Shown here: in pieces, positions 37,523 to 44,886 of the stretch
Position numbering within the stretch: the stretch's first letter is position 1
How the letters are laid out: each line of letters begins with the position of its first letter
Origin: a virus
Length of the DNA stretch: 45,986 nt
IMG/VR virus record: IMGVR_UViG_3300043395_002741
Span: 1 to 45,986 of that record
Direction: 5' to 3' (one strand)
Notes under the pieces: generated by a model
Database searches by the model: none
The model's input: only the letters and a program-made list of their open reading frames with translations
What the model was told of the DNA's origin: nothing
Made by a program: the position numbers and the translations under genes

Positions 37523-38577
37523 TGGCGATCATTCGAGCCGCGGACGCTGCCGCCGAGCGTCGTGTGCGCGAGGTGCTGGAGATCCACGAGCGCGCCGCGC
37601 AGCGTCTGATCGAGACGCGCGGGGTGACTGCCGTGCGCCGCCTGTACGACCAGCTGGAGGCCGAACTCGCCCGCAAACTCGACGCTCTGGTGCGCGCAGG
37701 GAAGGGCGACCGATTCACCGCTGCACAGGCCCGCGGTCTGCTCGCACAGGTGCGCGCGGCCCAGCTCGCTGCGATCCCCCGCGCGTCGAACCTGCTCGGG
37801 GAGCAGTCCCGCGAGGCGCAGATTGCGTCGGTGCGGAATCTGGTGCGCGAGGTCGCGGTGCAAGAGGCCGAGTTCAACGGCGCGACCGTGGTGCTGCCCA
37901 TCGAGGAGGCCGCGCAGTTCGCCGGGATCATTGACGCCGACCGCGCCTCGCTTCTCCGCGTCCACCGTGCGTCGTTCGCCCGCTACGGGTCCGCAGTCGT
38001 CGACGCGGTGCAGCAGCGGCTCTCCGTCGTGCTCGCCACAGGCGGGACCGCGCTCGACGCCGTGCGTGCGGTGCAGGACGAGACGGGCGCGCAGTTCTGG
38101 AGGGCGGAACGGATTGTCCGCACCGAAATGTCCTACGCCTACAACGCCGCGCATATGCGGGGGCTGGAGGCATCCCGCGACCTGCTGCCAGACATGGGGG
38201 GTCGCTGGACCGAGCGCGTGGACGATTTCACGGGCCAGCCTCTCGACAATCGCGTTGCCGCCGACTCGCTGGTGCTGCACGGGCAGGTCGCCCGCCCCGT
38301 GGGCCTCGACGCGGGACGCCTGCTCCCCGACGCCAAACAAATCGACACCACGCTCGGGGGCGAGGCACCGCTCGGTGGGTGGGAAATGCCGCGCGACAAC
38401 CGGGTCAACGCGAAACTGTGGGGGCGTCGATACTCGCAGCCCCCCAATCGCCCCAATGACCGCAGCCGCGTTGTGGCATGGCGCGCGTCATGGGGACGAC
38501 CCGGGTACGTTGTAAGGGGCGGCGAGCGTGTACCGATTACCAGCGCGGGCGCAGCAAGCCGCCTGCTGACGGAGTGA
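37522..38577 (+). CDS. MuF-like head morphogenesis protein
   Basis: A 351-residue head protein of the Mu gpF / SPP1 gp7 type. The N-terminal 200 residues are helical. The MuF core follows: AERIVRTEMSYAYNAAHM, then GGRWTERVDDFTGQPLDNRVAADSLVLHGQ. Such proteins bind the portal and enter the head in a few copies. The C-terminal 90 residues are basic. Its place after the portal and before the scaffold fits. No fused toxin domain is visible. Confidence 0.88.
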   Translation: MAIIRAADAAAERRVREVLEIHERAAQRLIETRGVTAVRRLYDQLEAELARKLDALVRAGKGDRFTAAQARGLLAQVRAAQLAAIPRASNLLGEQSREAQIASVRNLVREVAVQEAEFNGATVVLPIEEAAQFAGIIDADRASLLRVHRASFARYGSAVVDAVQQRLSVVLATGGTALDAVRAVQDETGAQFWRAERIVRTEMSYAYNAAHMRGLEASRDLLPDMGGRWTERVDDFTGQPLDNRVAADSLVLHGQVARPVGLDAGRLLPDAKQIDTTLGGEAPLGGWEMPRDNRVNAKLWGRRYSQPPNRPNDRSRVVAWRASWGRPGYVVRGGERVPITSAGAASRLLTE

Positions 38578-38581
38578 CCCG

Positions 38582-38959
38582 ATGGACGTGCAGAAACTCA
38601 AGGCATTCGCTGGGATGGCTCCCGCTCCTGTGCCGACCGAGAAAGCCGGGATGAAGCCTGCCGCCGCCTCCGCGATGCAGGAGATGATGCGGAAAGCCGT
38701 GGAAATGGCCGAGGAATCCGACGAGATCGCCTCGATGCTCCGCGGATTCGATCCTGCCGAGGACGAGGCCCCCGAGGGCGTGCTGGACATGCCGCTGTTC
38801 GAGCGCGCTGTCGCCGCCGTTGATCCCGAGGGCAAGGGCAAGGGATTTGACGAGCCGTATGCGGTGGCCCTCGCGCTGTATAAACTGATGGGCGGTCGCT
38901 GCGAAGCCTACGAGGCCGAGGAGTCCGACGAGGACGAAATCGAGGACGAGGAGGAATAA
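38582..38959 (+). CDS. Acidic hypothetical protein, head region
   Basis: A protein of 125 residues, rich in Met and Glu in the middle (AMQEMMRKAVEMAEESDEI), with a C-terminal polyacidic tail (EESDEDEIEDEEE). Its stop overlaps the next ATG by one base. The strongly acidic tail may compete with DNA on a basic surface during assembly; that is inference. Confidence 0.72.
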   Translation: MDVQKLKAFAGMAPAPVPTEKAGMKPAAASAMQEMMRKAVEMAEESDEIASMLRGFDPAEDEAPEGVLDMPLFERAVAAVDPEGKGKGFDEPYAVALALYKLMGGRCEAYEAEESDEDEIEDEEE

Positions 38960-39189
38960 TGGCCGACGATACGCTGAATGAAAAGACCGCGGCGTTCCGC
39001 GACATGCTGGTCGGACGATTCCCCCAGGGCGTCGTCGGACGTGACGCGGCCCTCCCCGAGCTGTCGCGCGCGAAGCCCACCGCCGCGCAGGAAGCCGCCA
39101 AGGGGAATCTCACCCCCGATGTGTTCCCCCGCCCGCGCCCGATCCCGGCTGGCGGCAAGCCGTTCGCTGGTCTGAAAGGAGGCCGCTGA
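38959..39189 (+). CDS. Small head-region protein with C-terminal PF tail, member 1
   Basis: A protein of 76 residues, helical at first (NEKTAAFRDMLVGRF), with an unstructured Pro-rich second half ending GGKPFAGLKGGR. The next three genes encode unrelated-looking bodies with the same kind of tail (PF-x-x-L then Gly/Lys), suggesting a shared binding partner. The start overlaps the previous stop by one base. Confidence 0.72.
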   Translation: MADDTLNEKTAAFRDMLVGRFPQGVVGRDAALPELSRAKPTAAQEAAKGNLTPDVFPRPRPIPAGGKPFAGLKGGR

Positions 39190-39422
39190 TGTTCAACGGA
39201 ATCAAGAATATGCCGATTCGCACCTCGCGCACGCAGGCCGAGAGCATCGGCACCGCCTCCGGGATGCTGTCCACGCCCGATTACGACGCGCAGGCTGGCG
39301 TCCCTGCGGGTTCGCCCGTGGGTTCTCCCGGCCAGCACTACGCCGACCCTGCCGCTGGTCTGGGCACGCTGCCCAAAACCCCCGTGGCGCAATCTGTCCC
39401 GTTCCGCCTCGGCGGCGGATAG
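39189..39422 (+). CDS. Small head-region protein with C-terminal PF tail, member 2
   Basis: A protein of 77 residues, low-complexity and Gly/Pro/Ser-rich, with no obvious fold; it ends VAQSVPFRLGGG. The tail matches members 1, 3 and 4. Its start overlaps the previous stop by one base. Function unknown. Confidence 0.7.
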   Translation: MFNGIKNMPIRTSRTQAESIGTASGMLSTPDYDAQAGVPAGSPVGSPGQHYADPAAGLGTLPKTPVAQSVPFRLGGG

Positions 39423-39431
39423 GAGTTCAAC

Positions 39432-39614
39432 GTGAGCCACCGCCCCAGCTACGAGTACGTTCTGGAAGCCGAGAAGAACAAGTCCTGCCCCACGGTCGCG
39501 TGCTATTACGACGCGCACTACGGACAATACGCCCCCATCCCTGCCCCTGCTTCGCAGCCCGCGAAGCTGCTGGGCCAGCCCAAGCCCTTCGCCGCCCTCA
39601 TGGGCGGGAAGTAG
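39432..39614 (+). CDS. Small head-region protein with C-terminal PF tail, member 3
   Basis: A protein of 60 residues, Tyr-rich (SYEYVLEAEKNK; YYDAHYGQYAP), ending QPKPFAALMGGK. GTG start with AGGAG upstream. The tail is close to that of member 1 (KPFAGLKGG). Function unknown. Confidence 0.7.
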   Translation: MSHRPSYEYVLEAEKNKSCPTVACYYDAHYGQYAPIPAPASQPAKLLGQPKPFAALMGGK

Positions 39615-39622
39615 GAGTCCCC

Positions 39623-39796
39623 ATGCTCACGCAGATTGCTCAGTCCGCCCCCCAGGGGAACGTCATGGCCGAGGTCGTCAAGGCCGAGGGATCGTATGTC
39701 GGCAACGTGCCCGCCACGCCGTCGCTGGGCGAGCTGACCGCCGCTGCCTCGATGCCGATGGCCCCGGCCCCCGCGCCCTTCAAGCTCAAGGGCTAA
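39623..39796 (+). CDS. Small head-region protein with C-terminal PF tail, member 4
   Basis: A protein of 57 residues, Ala/Pro/Met-rich, ending in APAPFKLKG. GGAG lies seven bases before the ATG. It closes the set of four genes with a shared tail and precedes two probable decoration proteins. Confidence 0.68.
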   Translation: MLTQIAQSAPQGNVMAEVVKAEGSYVGNVPATPSLGELTAAASMPMAPAPAPFKLKG

Positions 39797-39799
39797 TCA

Positions 39800-40195
39800 A
39801 TGAGCCTCGTATCCACCCCGAGCACGGTTCGCCTCGCAGGTTCGCTCACGATCCAGCCAACGCTGCCGATTGCGGGCGGCACCGAGTCTGCCGTGCAGGT
39901 GGACGAGGTGTTGACCGCTAAGAGCGTGTCGGAGCAGGTGTTTACTCTCGCAGCGAGCGGCGCGCAGTTGCTCGCAACGACGACCCTGCTCAACTCGGAC
40001 GCTTCGCTTGTGTTCGTACAGGCGACCGGGTCGGTGTCCGTATCGGATCAACCATCGGGTAGCGTTCTGAAGGCAACTGGCACGTTCATCGTCGTATCTC
40101 GCGCGAACAACTCGTACTCAAACGGGTTGCTCGTGACAAACAACAGCAGTACCACCCCCGTCACCGTGCGCGTCATTCTCGCCGCGCTTCAGTAG
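39800..40195 (+). CDS. Putative head decoration protein 1
   Basis: A 131-residue, beta-rich protein without Cys or coiled coil: alternating Val/Thr/Ser patterns (VRLAGSLTIQPTLPI; LVFVQATGSVSVSD; PVTVRVILAALQ). The composition and position, just before the scaffold and capsid genes, fit a surface or fibre-like virion protein. No direct motif; inference. Confidence 0.65.
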   Translation: MSLVSTPSTVRLAGSLTIQPTLPIAGGTESAVQVDEVLTAKSVSEQVFTLAASGAQLLATTTLLNSDASLVFVQATGSVSVSDQPSGSVLKATGTFIVVSRANNSYSNGLLVTNNSSTTPVTVRVILAALQ

Positions 40196-40206
40196 GAGTT
40201 CCCGCC

Positions 40207-40506
40207 ATGTCCATCACCGTCACCAAGCAGCACATCGGCACGGAAATGATCAAGGTTTCCGCCGTCGTTTCCCAGGCTTCCGGCACCACCATCACGCTCG
40301 ACCAGGAGCCCTTGTTCATCCAGTCGGTGCGCGTCACCGCTGGCGGCTCGGTCGGCCTGTACTGCGTCTCGGACGCCGCTGGCGCGGTTGTGGACGTGGG
40401 CAGCGAGGTCGGTGTGTGCAAGCTCGACGGCAAGGTGCTGACGTTCAACAGCGCGCTCACGGGCGCGGTGATCGTGTACGTCTGCGCCGCTGGCGAGCTG
40501 AAGTAA
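40207..40506 (+). CDS. Putative head decoration protein 2
   Basis: A 99-residue, beta-rich protein (SITVTKQHIGTEMIKVSAVV, then SVRVTAGGSVGLYCV and AVIVYVCAAGELK). AGGAG precedes it. Like its neighbour it looks like a small structural beta protein; a decoration or head-stabilising role is inferred from context. Confidence 0.65.
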   Translation: MSITVTKQHIGTEMIKVSAVVSQASGTTITLDQEPLFIQSVRVTAGGSVGLYCVSDAAGAVVDVGSEVGVCKLDGKVLTFNSALTGAVIVYVCAAGELK

Positions 40507-40531
40507 TCTCTCGCCCTGAGCGAATCCCTTG

Positions 40532-40564
40532 GCCCCCTGCGTGAATCGTCCCCGCGCAGGGGGC
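40532..40564 (+). terminator. Hairpin terminator before the scaffold gene
   Basis: A perfect 10-bp stem (40532-40541 with 40555-40564) with a 13-nt loop, followed by TTCCTCCC. It lies in the 137-base gap between the second decoration gene and the scaffold. Apart from the ribosome-binding region before 40644 I see nothing else there. Confidence 0.65.
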
Positions 40565-40643
40565 TTCCTCCCAATCGGGACACCTGCACAGACGGAGTGC
40601 CGCCACGCATACGCGGAGCGGTAAATCCACGGAGAATGGCACC

Positions 40644-41498
40644 ATGTCTGACGTGATGAGTTCTACCCCCGAAACGCTTGTGAGCAGCGGAGATCAAATC
40701 GCTGCCGCCACGGCTCCCACGCCCGTTGCCCCTCCCGCAAACACGTTGCCCGTCGAGGCTGCGACTGCTGCGGATGGCAAGGTCGTGAGCGTCCCGACGA
40801 GCGCGTTTGCCAAGATCAAGCAGGAAGCGACCGAAAAGGGCCGCAAGACTGCGCTGTCTGAGATCGAGGCAAAGGCGAAAACGCTCGGGTTCGATTCGGT
40901 GGACGAAATGTGGTCGGCTCTGTCGGCGGCGTCTGCTGCTGCTGCTGGTGGAGAGGCCCCCGCGGCCCCCGCACCCGCCCCGACCAAGGCGGAAGCCAAG
41001 CCCACGGCCAAGGCCGAGGCGAAGCCTTCTGCTGGAAAACAGGACGAGGCGCACGTCCTCCGCGTGGCTCGGGAGATCGAGCGCGCGCGCAAAGATGCCG
41101 AGAAGGCCGCACGCGAGGCCCGCAAATACAAGGCCGAGCTGGAGAAGAAGCAGGCCGAATCGGAGATGCGCGAAATGGCGATGAAGTTCGGCGTGCGCGA
41201 GCACCTCGACTTTACGCTGCACCTGCTGGAGTCCGACCTGCGCGGTATGTCGGAGGAGCAGTTGTCGAAGTTCGACGAGACGGAATGGTTCGGGAAGTTG
41301 CGCGCATCCCGCCCGTACCTGTTCGGTGAGCAGCGAATCCCCGCAACCACGGGAACCGCCGGGGGCAACGCGCCCAAGGCCCCGGGTGCTGGTGATACTG
41401 CTGCCGCTGCTGGGGCCTCGGGAATGTTCGACGGGATGCGCTCGTCGGCGCAAGATTTCAAGTCGCGGTTGGCTGCACTCGGCCTCCGCGGGGCGTGA
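40644..41498 (+). CDS. Scaffolding protein
   Basis: A 284-residue internal scaffold for prohead assembly. It has a Ser/Ala/Pro-rich N-terminus, a Lys/Ala/Pro linker, a charged coiled coil (REIERARKDAEKAAREARK, about 138-178), then the segment EETEWFGKLRASRPYLFGE-like (DETEWFGKLRASRPYLFG), and a Gly/Ala-rich C-terminus with a basic helix. Disordered, helical and charged with a basic end, directly before the capsid gene: the usual scaffold profile. Confidence 0.85.
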   Translation: MSDVMSSTPETLVSSGDQIAAATAPTPVAPPANTLPVEAATAADGKVVSVPTSAFAKIKQEATEKGRKTALSEIEAKAKTLGFDSVDEMWSALSAASAAAAGGEAPAAPAPAPTKAEAKPTAKAEAKPSAGKQDEAHVLRVAREIERARKDAEKAAREARKYKAELEKKQAESEMREMAMKFGVREHLDFTLHLLESDLRGMSEEQLSKFDETEWFGKLRASRPYLFGEQRIPATTGTAGGNAPKAPGAGDTAAAAGASGMFDGMRSSAQDFKSRLAALGLRGA

Positions 41499-41523
41499 TA
41501 CAGACACGCCGCGACAATCCATT

Positions 41524-41586
41524 GACGCACCCATTTCTAGGGCCGTGGGTGCGTCCTCGCCCGCAAGGCGCGGGCAACCACGGCCC
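41524..41586 (+). promoter_or_regulatory. Mutually exclusive hairpins upstream of the capsid gene
   Basis: Hairpin I pairs 41524-41533 with 41546-41555 (10 bp). Hairpin II pairs 41540-41548 with 41578-41586 (9 bp) and encloses a third stem, 41559-41564 with 41570-41575. The 3' arm of I and the 5' arm of II share 41546-41548, so only one can form. The ribosome-binding site AGGAGG (41594-41599) of the major capsid gene follows. This resembles an attenuator or a translation switch. Confidence 0.55.
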
Positions 41587-41604
41587 GAATAGCAGGAGGC
41601 CACG

Positions 41605-43020
41605 ATGGCCGATTTCAGCGTGATCGCACAGACTCCCGTCGTGCGCGCTCTTGTCCAGGAAAACCTGTTGCAGCGGGCTTTCCACGATTCTCTGTTCCCC
41701 CGTATGCTGTTCCGCGGCGAGGCCGAGGTCAGCGAGTGGAACGGCAACCTGGGCGACACCATGATTTTCAGCGGTGTTGGCTTGATGCCCAAGTCCGCGA
41801 AGCCCCTCGCCCCGACCGAGGATCCGCTCCCCCAGACGTTCGCCGCCGAGCAGTGGTCGAGCCAACTCAATATGTACGCTGGTTCGATTGACACCCACAT
41901 GCCCACCAGCGCGAACGCCATCGCTGACCTGTTCCTCCGCAACGCCCAGCAGCTGGGCCTCATGGCGGCGCAGTCGGTGAACACCCTCGCCCGTGACCGC
42001 ATGTACAACGCGGCGATGTCGGGCAGCACCGTTCACGACAGCGCGTCTCCCGTGACGGGCACCAGCATCGCCGTCAAGCGGTTGAACGGTCTGACCAAGG
42101 CGCGCCGCCCCGGCGTGTCGGGTGCCTCGCAGGTGCGTTTCGAGGCCGTGAGCCCCGGCAACCCGCTGCCCGTGCTCGTGTGGACGGGATCGGCCTACGC
42201 CTCGCGGAACATCGTGGGCTACACCAGCGTCGTGGCTGGTGACGAGATCGGACCGGGAACGATCACGCTTGACAGCTCGGTTACCGCGGGTGCTCGCGGT
42301 GCTGTGCTCGCCTACGACCGCAGCGTGCAGATCTACGCCGACGCGACCGCGACCGACACCATCGACTCGCTGACCGCGACCGACGTGCTGACGTTCAAGC
42401 AGATCCGCAGCGCGGTGTCGCGTTTCCGCATCCAGAACGTGCCCGAGTTCGCTGACGGGACGTTCCACATGCACTTGGATCCCGTGTCGGAGAGCCAGCT
42501 CTACGATACGACCGAGTTCCAGCGGCTCAACACGTCGATCCCCGATTATTACATGTACAAGCAGTTTGCCATTGGCACCCTGCTGGGCGTGAGCTTCTTC
42601 CGCAACACCGAGGCTCCTCTCCCCGAGACTGTCACGGGCGGCGGCACCAGCAACGCCACCGAGTCGTTCTCGCAGGAAGATCCGTTCGGAGGCGAGATCT
42701 GGAACGCTGCGGACGTGAAAATCCACCGCGCCCTGCTCGTGGGCCAGAAGGGTCTGCACGAGTACTACCAGAATCCCGCCCTGTACCTGTCCGACGCCGG
42801 GCTGAATGGCAAGATGGGGTCGTTCTCGATCACCAACAACGGTATCGAGGTGTTCGCCGACCGAATCTCGCTGGTGCTGCGCGCCCCGTTGAACCGCCTC
42901 CAGGACCAGGTGACCGCCACCTACAAGTACGTCGGCGATTTCGTGGTTCGCACCGACGCCTCGGTGGGTGACGCTGCTCGGTACAAGCGCGTGTGTTCGA
43001 TTGCCCACGCGGGCGAGTAA
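41605..43020 (+). CDS. Major capsid protein
   Basis: A 471-residue head subunit, by far the likeliest capsid gene from its position after the scaffold. AGGAGG lies six bases before the ATG. The sequence has a helical N-arm (PVVRALVQENLLQRAFHD), a beta-rich body and conserved-looking segments such as HMHLDPVSESQLYD, YMYKQFAIGTLLGVSF and FSITNNGIEVFADRISLVLR. The order suggests an HK97-fold capsid of the N4-gp56-like type, with no obvious propeptide. The fold subtype is inference; the role is firm. Confidence 0.9.
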   Translation: MADFSVIAQTPVVRALVQENLLQRAFHDSLFPRMLFRGEAEVSEWNGNLGDTMIFSGVGLMPKSAKPLAPTEDPLPQTFAAEQWSSQLNMYAGSIDTHMPTSANAIADLFLRNAQQLGLMAAQSVNTLARDRMYNAAMSGSTVHDSASPVTGTSIAVKRLNGLTKARRPGVSGASQVRFEAVSPGNPLPVLVWTGSAYASRNIVGYTSVVAGDEIGPGTITLDSSVTAGARGAVLAYDRSVQIYADATATDTIDSLTATDVLTFKQIRSAVSRFRIQNVPEFADGTFHMHLDPVSESQLYDTTEFQRLNTSIPDYYMYKQFAIGTLLGVSFFRNTEAPLPETVTGGGTSNATESFSQEDPFGGEIWNAADVKIHRALLVGQKGLHEYYQNPALYLSDAGLNGKMGSFSITNNGIEVFADRISLVLRAPLNRLQDQVTATYKYVGDFVVRTDASVGDAARYKRVCSIAHAGE

Positions 43021-43034
43021 TCCGCTACGGTGAC

Positions 43035-43068
43035 CACGGGGCTGGCGTGCAAATGACGCGGCCCCGTG
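43035..43068 (+). terminator. Hairpin after the capsid gene
   Basis: An 8-bp stem (43035-43042 with 43061-43068) contains a further 4-bp stem (43045-43048 with 43056-43059) and starts 14 bases after the capsid stop. It has no T-run. It is probably a partial terminator or 3' stabiliser for the abundant capsid mRNA. Confidence 0.6.
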
Positions 43069-43080
43069 AGTCACGATAGG

Positions 43081-43130
43081 GCGGGCGGTCTGTGAGCGGC
43101 GTTGGTGGACGCCGACAGACCCCCGCCCGC
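43081..43130 (+). other. Long hairpin abutting the tRNA
   Basis: GCGGGC (43081-43086) pairs with GCCCGC (43125-43130), TCTGT (43089-43093) with ACAGA (43115-43119), and GGCGT (43098-43102) with ACGCC (43109-43113). The hairpin ends four bases before the tRNA 5' end. It may act as a terminator or guide tRNA 5' processing. Confidence 0.55.
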
Positions 43131-43134
43131 TACT

Positions 43135-43221
43135 GGAGGGGTGCCCGAGCGGTCAAAGGGAGCAGACTGTAAATCTGCCGGTCATCGGCCTACGTTGGTT
43201 CAAATCCGACCCCCTCCACCA
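43135..43221 (+). tRNA. tRNA-Tyr (anticodon GTA)
   Basis: All arms can be drawn. Acceptor stem GGAGGGG (43135-43141) with CCCCTCC (43211-43217), the anticodon stem GCAGA/TCTGC around the loop CTGTAAA, a long variable arm (type II, as in bacterial tyrosine tRNAs), T-arm GTTGG/CCGAC with loop TTCAAAT, discriminator A and an encoded CCA (43219-43221). The anticodon GTA reads UAC/UAU. It is the only tRNA I find and lies between the capsid gene and the head-completion genes. Confidence 0.97.
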
Positions 43222-43314
43222 CGAACGAGTCACGAATCGGTCCCCGCTGCACCTGTGGTGCGGTTATCGACCCCGCAAGGGTTGAGGTGGACTGTTCGGG
43301 GTGAGGACTGCGGG

Positions 43315-43581
43315 ATGCGGTCTAGCAACCACCCCGGTTGGAGTTGGGTCTGTGATCCGACTCCGTTTCGGGGCAATCCCGGCGTTCGCTACGGCGACCG
43401 CCTGGGTATCCAGCCCCGGTTTGACCTGCGAGCCTGTTGGTTTGCGGACGTGATGACAATCTGGTGTGCGAGGATCGCTGAGTGCGTGAGTTGCACCGTC
43501 GATTGTCGGATGTGCGGTGCGATGCCGTGTCTGAGGCTCGCGGACGACCTGCGTCAATGGTCGGTTCGCCTCGGGTACTAG
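43315..43581 (+). CDS. Cys/Trp-rich hypothetical protein
   Basis: A possible protein of 88 residues, from the ATG at 43315. It is rich in Trp and Cys (CWFADVMTIWCARIAECVSC, then CRMCGAMPC), enough for zinc binding. A weak GAGG lies upstream. The same DNA holds two strong stems (43297-43303 with 43339-43345; 43346-43353 with 43363-43370), so it could also be a structured RNA. A longer open frame would run back through the tRNA and is rejected. Codon usage is weaker than in its neighbours. Confidence 0.45.
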   Translation: MRSSNHPGWSWVCDPTPFRGNPGVRYGDRLGIQPRFDLRACWFADVMTIWCARIAECVSCTVDCRMCGAMPCLRLADDLRQWSVRLGY

Positions 43582-43614
43582 GGATCGCGCCGCGTCGTTT
43601 TTTCTGGAGGCAAC

Positions 43615-43917
43615 ATGGCACGTCGCAAAGCACCGACCGCAGAGGCCGCACCGCTGGAGTTTGCGGGTGAGGTGGCCCCTTCGCTGGTCGAGCAACCTAC
43701 CGACGCCCACAGCCCCCCTAGCGGCCCTGTTTCGACCCCTGTGGCCGAGGCTGCGCCTGCGTTTGTCGGTTGGGAGGTCGTCGCGGACTGTGCGGTGACC
43801 CAATACGGGGTGCGGCAGGTGTTCGCAGCGGGGCGGCGGTTCCCCGCGAGCGACTACAGCCAGCTTGACATCGACATCTGGACACGGCTGGGCGCGAAGT
43901 TCGCGCGGGTGGGGTAG
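43615..43917 (+). CDS. Hypothetical protein, head-tail region
   Basis: A protein of 100 residues with CTGGAGG upstream. The first half is Ala/Pro-rich and disordered. The second half (about 50-100) looks compact (FVGWEVVADCAVTQYGVRQV, then FPASDYSQLDIDIWTRLGAKF). The next gene starts three bases after its stop. Unknown; a small structural or accessory protein by position. Confidence 0.68.
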   Translation: MARRKAPTAEAAPLEFAGEVAPSLVEQPTDAHSPPSGPVSTPVAEAAPAFVGWEVVADCAVTQYGVRQVFAAGRRFPASDYSQLDIDIWTRLGAKFARVG

Positions 43918-43920
43918 CAC

Positions 43921-44340
43921 ATGGCTCTGAGTGCCGAGGAAAAGGCCCGCACGCGCTACCATCTGGGCTACCCCAACGTCACCCGCATGACGACCCTGTT
44001 TGCCAACGTCCCTGCGGCGCGGCAGACCGGGTTCCTGCTTGAGCAGGCGATGGATGTGCTGCTCCCGGACGGCGAGGCTTTGGTGCGGGATCTGATCTGC
44101 AAGCTGGATCGGATCGACTGCCAGCTGATCGAGGCCGCGGAACGGATGCAAGCGGCGGCGGTGGGCAACCTCAAGATGCGCGAGGACGAGCAGGGCGCGT
44201 TGGAGCAGCTCTACCAGCGGTTCGGATTCCGCCTCGCGGACGTGCTGGGGGTGCCTGTTTACCCGCTGTCGCGCCGCTACCAGACCAACCTCACGGGTGG
44301 GACTACGCCGACCGCGGGCAACCTGCGGGTGCTGCACTAG
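43921..44340 (+). CDS. Putative head-tail connector (adaptor) protein
   Basis: A 139-residue, mainly helical protein: KARTRYHLGYPNVTRMTTL, then GFLLEQAMDVLL and VRDLICKLDRIDCQLIEAA, with a C-terminal loop region. Small all-alpha proteins right after the capsid gene are usually the head-tail connector or adaptor. This one lacks a sequence motif that I can name. Confidence 0.68.
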   Translation: MALSAEEKARTRYHLGYPNVTRMTTLFANVPAARQTGFLLEQAMDVLLPDGEALVRDLICKLDRIDCQLIEAAERMQAAAVGNLKMREDEQGALEQLYQRFGFRLADVLGVPVYPLSRRYQTNLTGGTTPTAGNLRVLH

Positions 44341-44349
44341 GAGGCCACC

Positions 44350-44886
44350 GTGTCCTGCGCTACGCCCCGCGACCCGTACCGCCCGCTGACCGCCGACGAG
44401 CTGTCGCGCACGCTGACGCAGCGACTGATCCCTGTGGCAGACCGAATCCGCGCGGTGGGTGTGCGTCTCGGCACGCGCACCTACGAGGTGCGGATCGTGC
44501 GGACGGCGTGGACCGGGGAATACCGCGGCGAGGGCATGGAGTATGTGGTCGAGGAGTACCCGCTGACCCCGACGCCCCTGGTGGACGGCCTCGATGGCAT
44601 CCAGCAGAGCACGCAGGACGTGGGCCAGATCGAGCAGGGCACCGTGCGCGTGTCGGAAATCTCGGGACGCTACAGCGCGGATTTCCTGCGTGGTTGGGGT
44701 GTGAACAGCCAGCCCCCAGCGCAGAACGAGCAGGTCTACTACGAGATCCGATACCCGACCGCAGACGGTGACGGGGTGCGTCGTCGGTTCACTTTGCGCG
44801 CGGGGCCTGCGTATGTGGCCGACCGTGCCGAGTGGCAGATGTCGCTTGAGAAGCAGATCGCCGACCGCGCACCCGAGGGGTACTGA
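44350..44886 (+). CDS. Putative head-closure or neck protein
   Basis: A 178-residue, beta-rich protein with a GTG start and AGGAGG upstream. It has a helical N-terminus (RPLTADELSRTLTQRLIPV) and strand pairs (RTYEVRIVRTAWTGEYRGE; YYEIRYPTADG; RRFTLRAGPAYV). The position after the connector and before an HK97 gp10-like gene suggests head closure. Its stop overlaps the next ATG by one base. Confidence 0.62.
   Translation: MSCATPRDPYRPLTADELSRTLTQRLIPVADRIRAVGVRLGTRTYEVRIVRTAWTGEYRGEGMEYVVEEYPLTPTPLVDGLDGIQQSTQDVGQIEQGTVRVSEISGRYSADFLRGWGVNSQPPAQNEQVYYEIRYPTADGDGVRRRFTLRAGPAYVADRAEWQMSLEKQIADRAPEGY

Noticed and set aside
40173-43074. Long minus-strand open frames (618 and 538 codons) across the scaffold and capsid genes
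   Set aside because: They are shadows of the scaffold and capsid genes, with low-complexity Arg/Ala/His-rich translations and no motif.
43102-43314. 5' extension of the gene at 43315 through the tRNA
   Set aside because: It would translate the tRNA-Tyr sequence and the adjoining hairpin.
43297-43400. A second tRNA after tRNA-Tyr, suggested by a CTGTGAT loop
   Set aside because: The flanking bases do not give a proper five-pair anticodon stem, and no T-arm or acceptor stem can be drawn.
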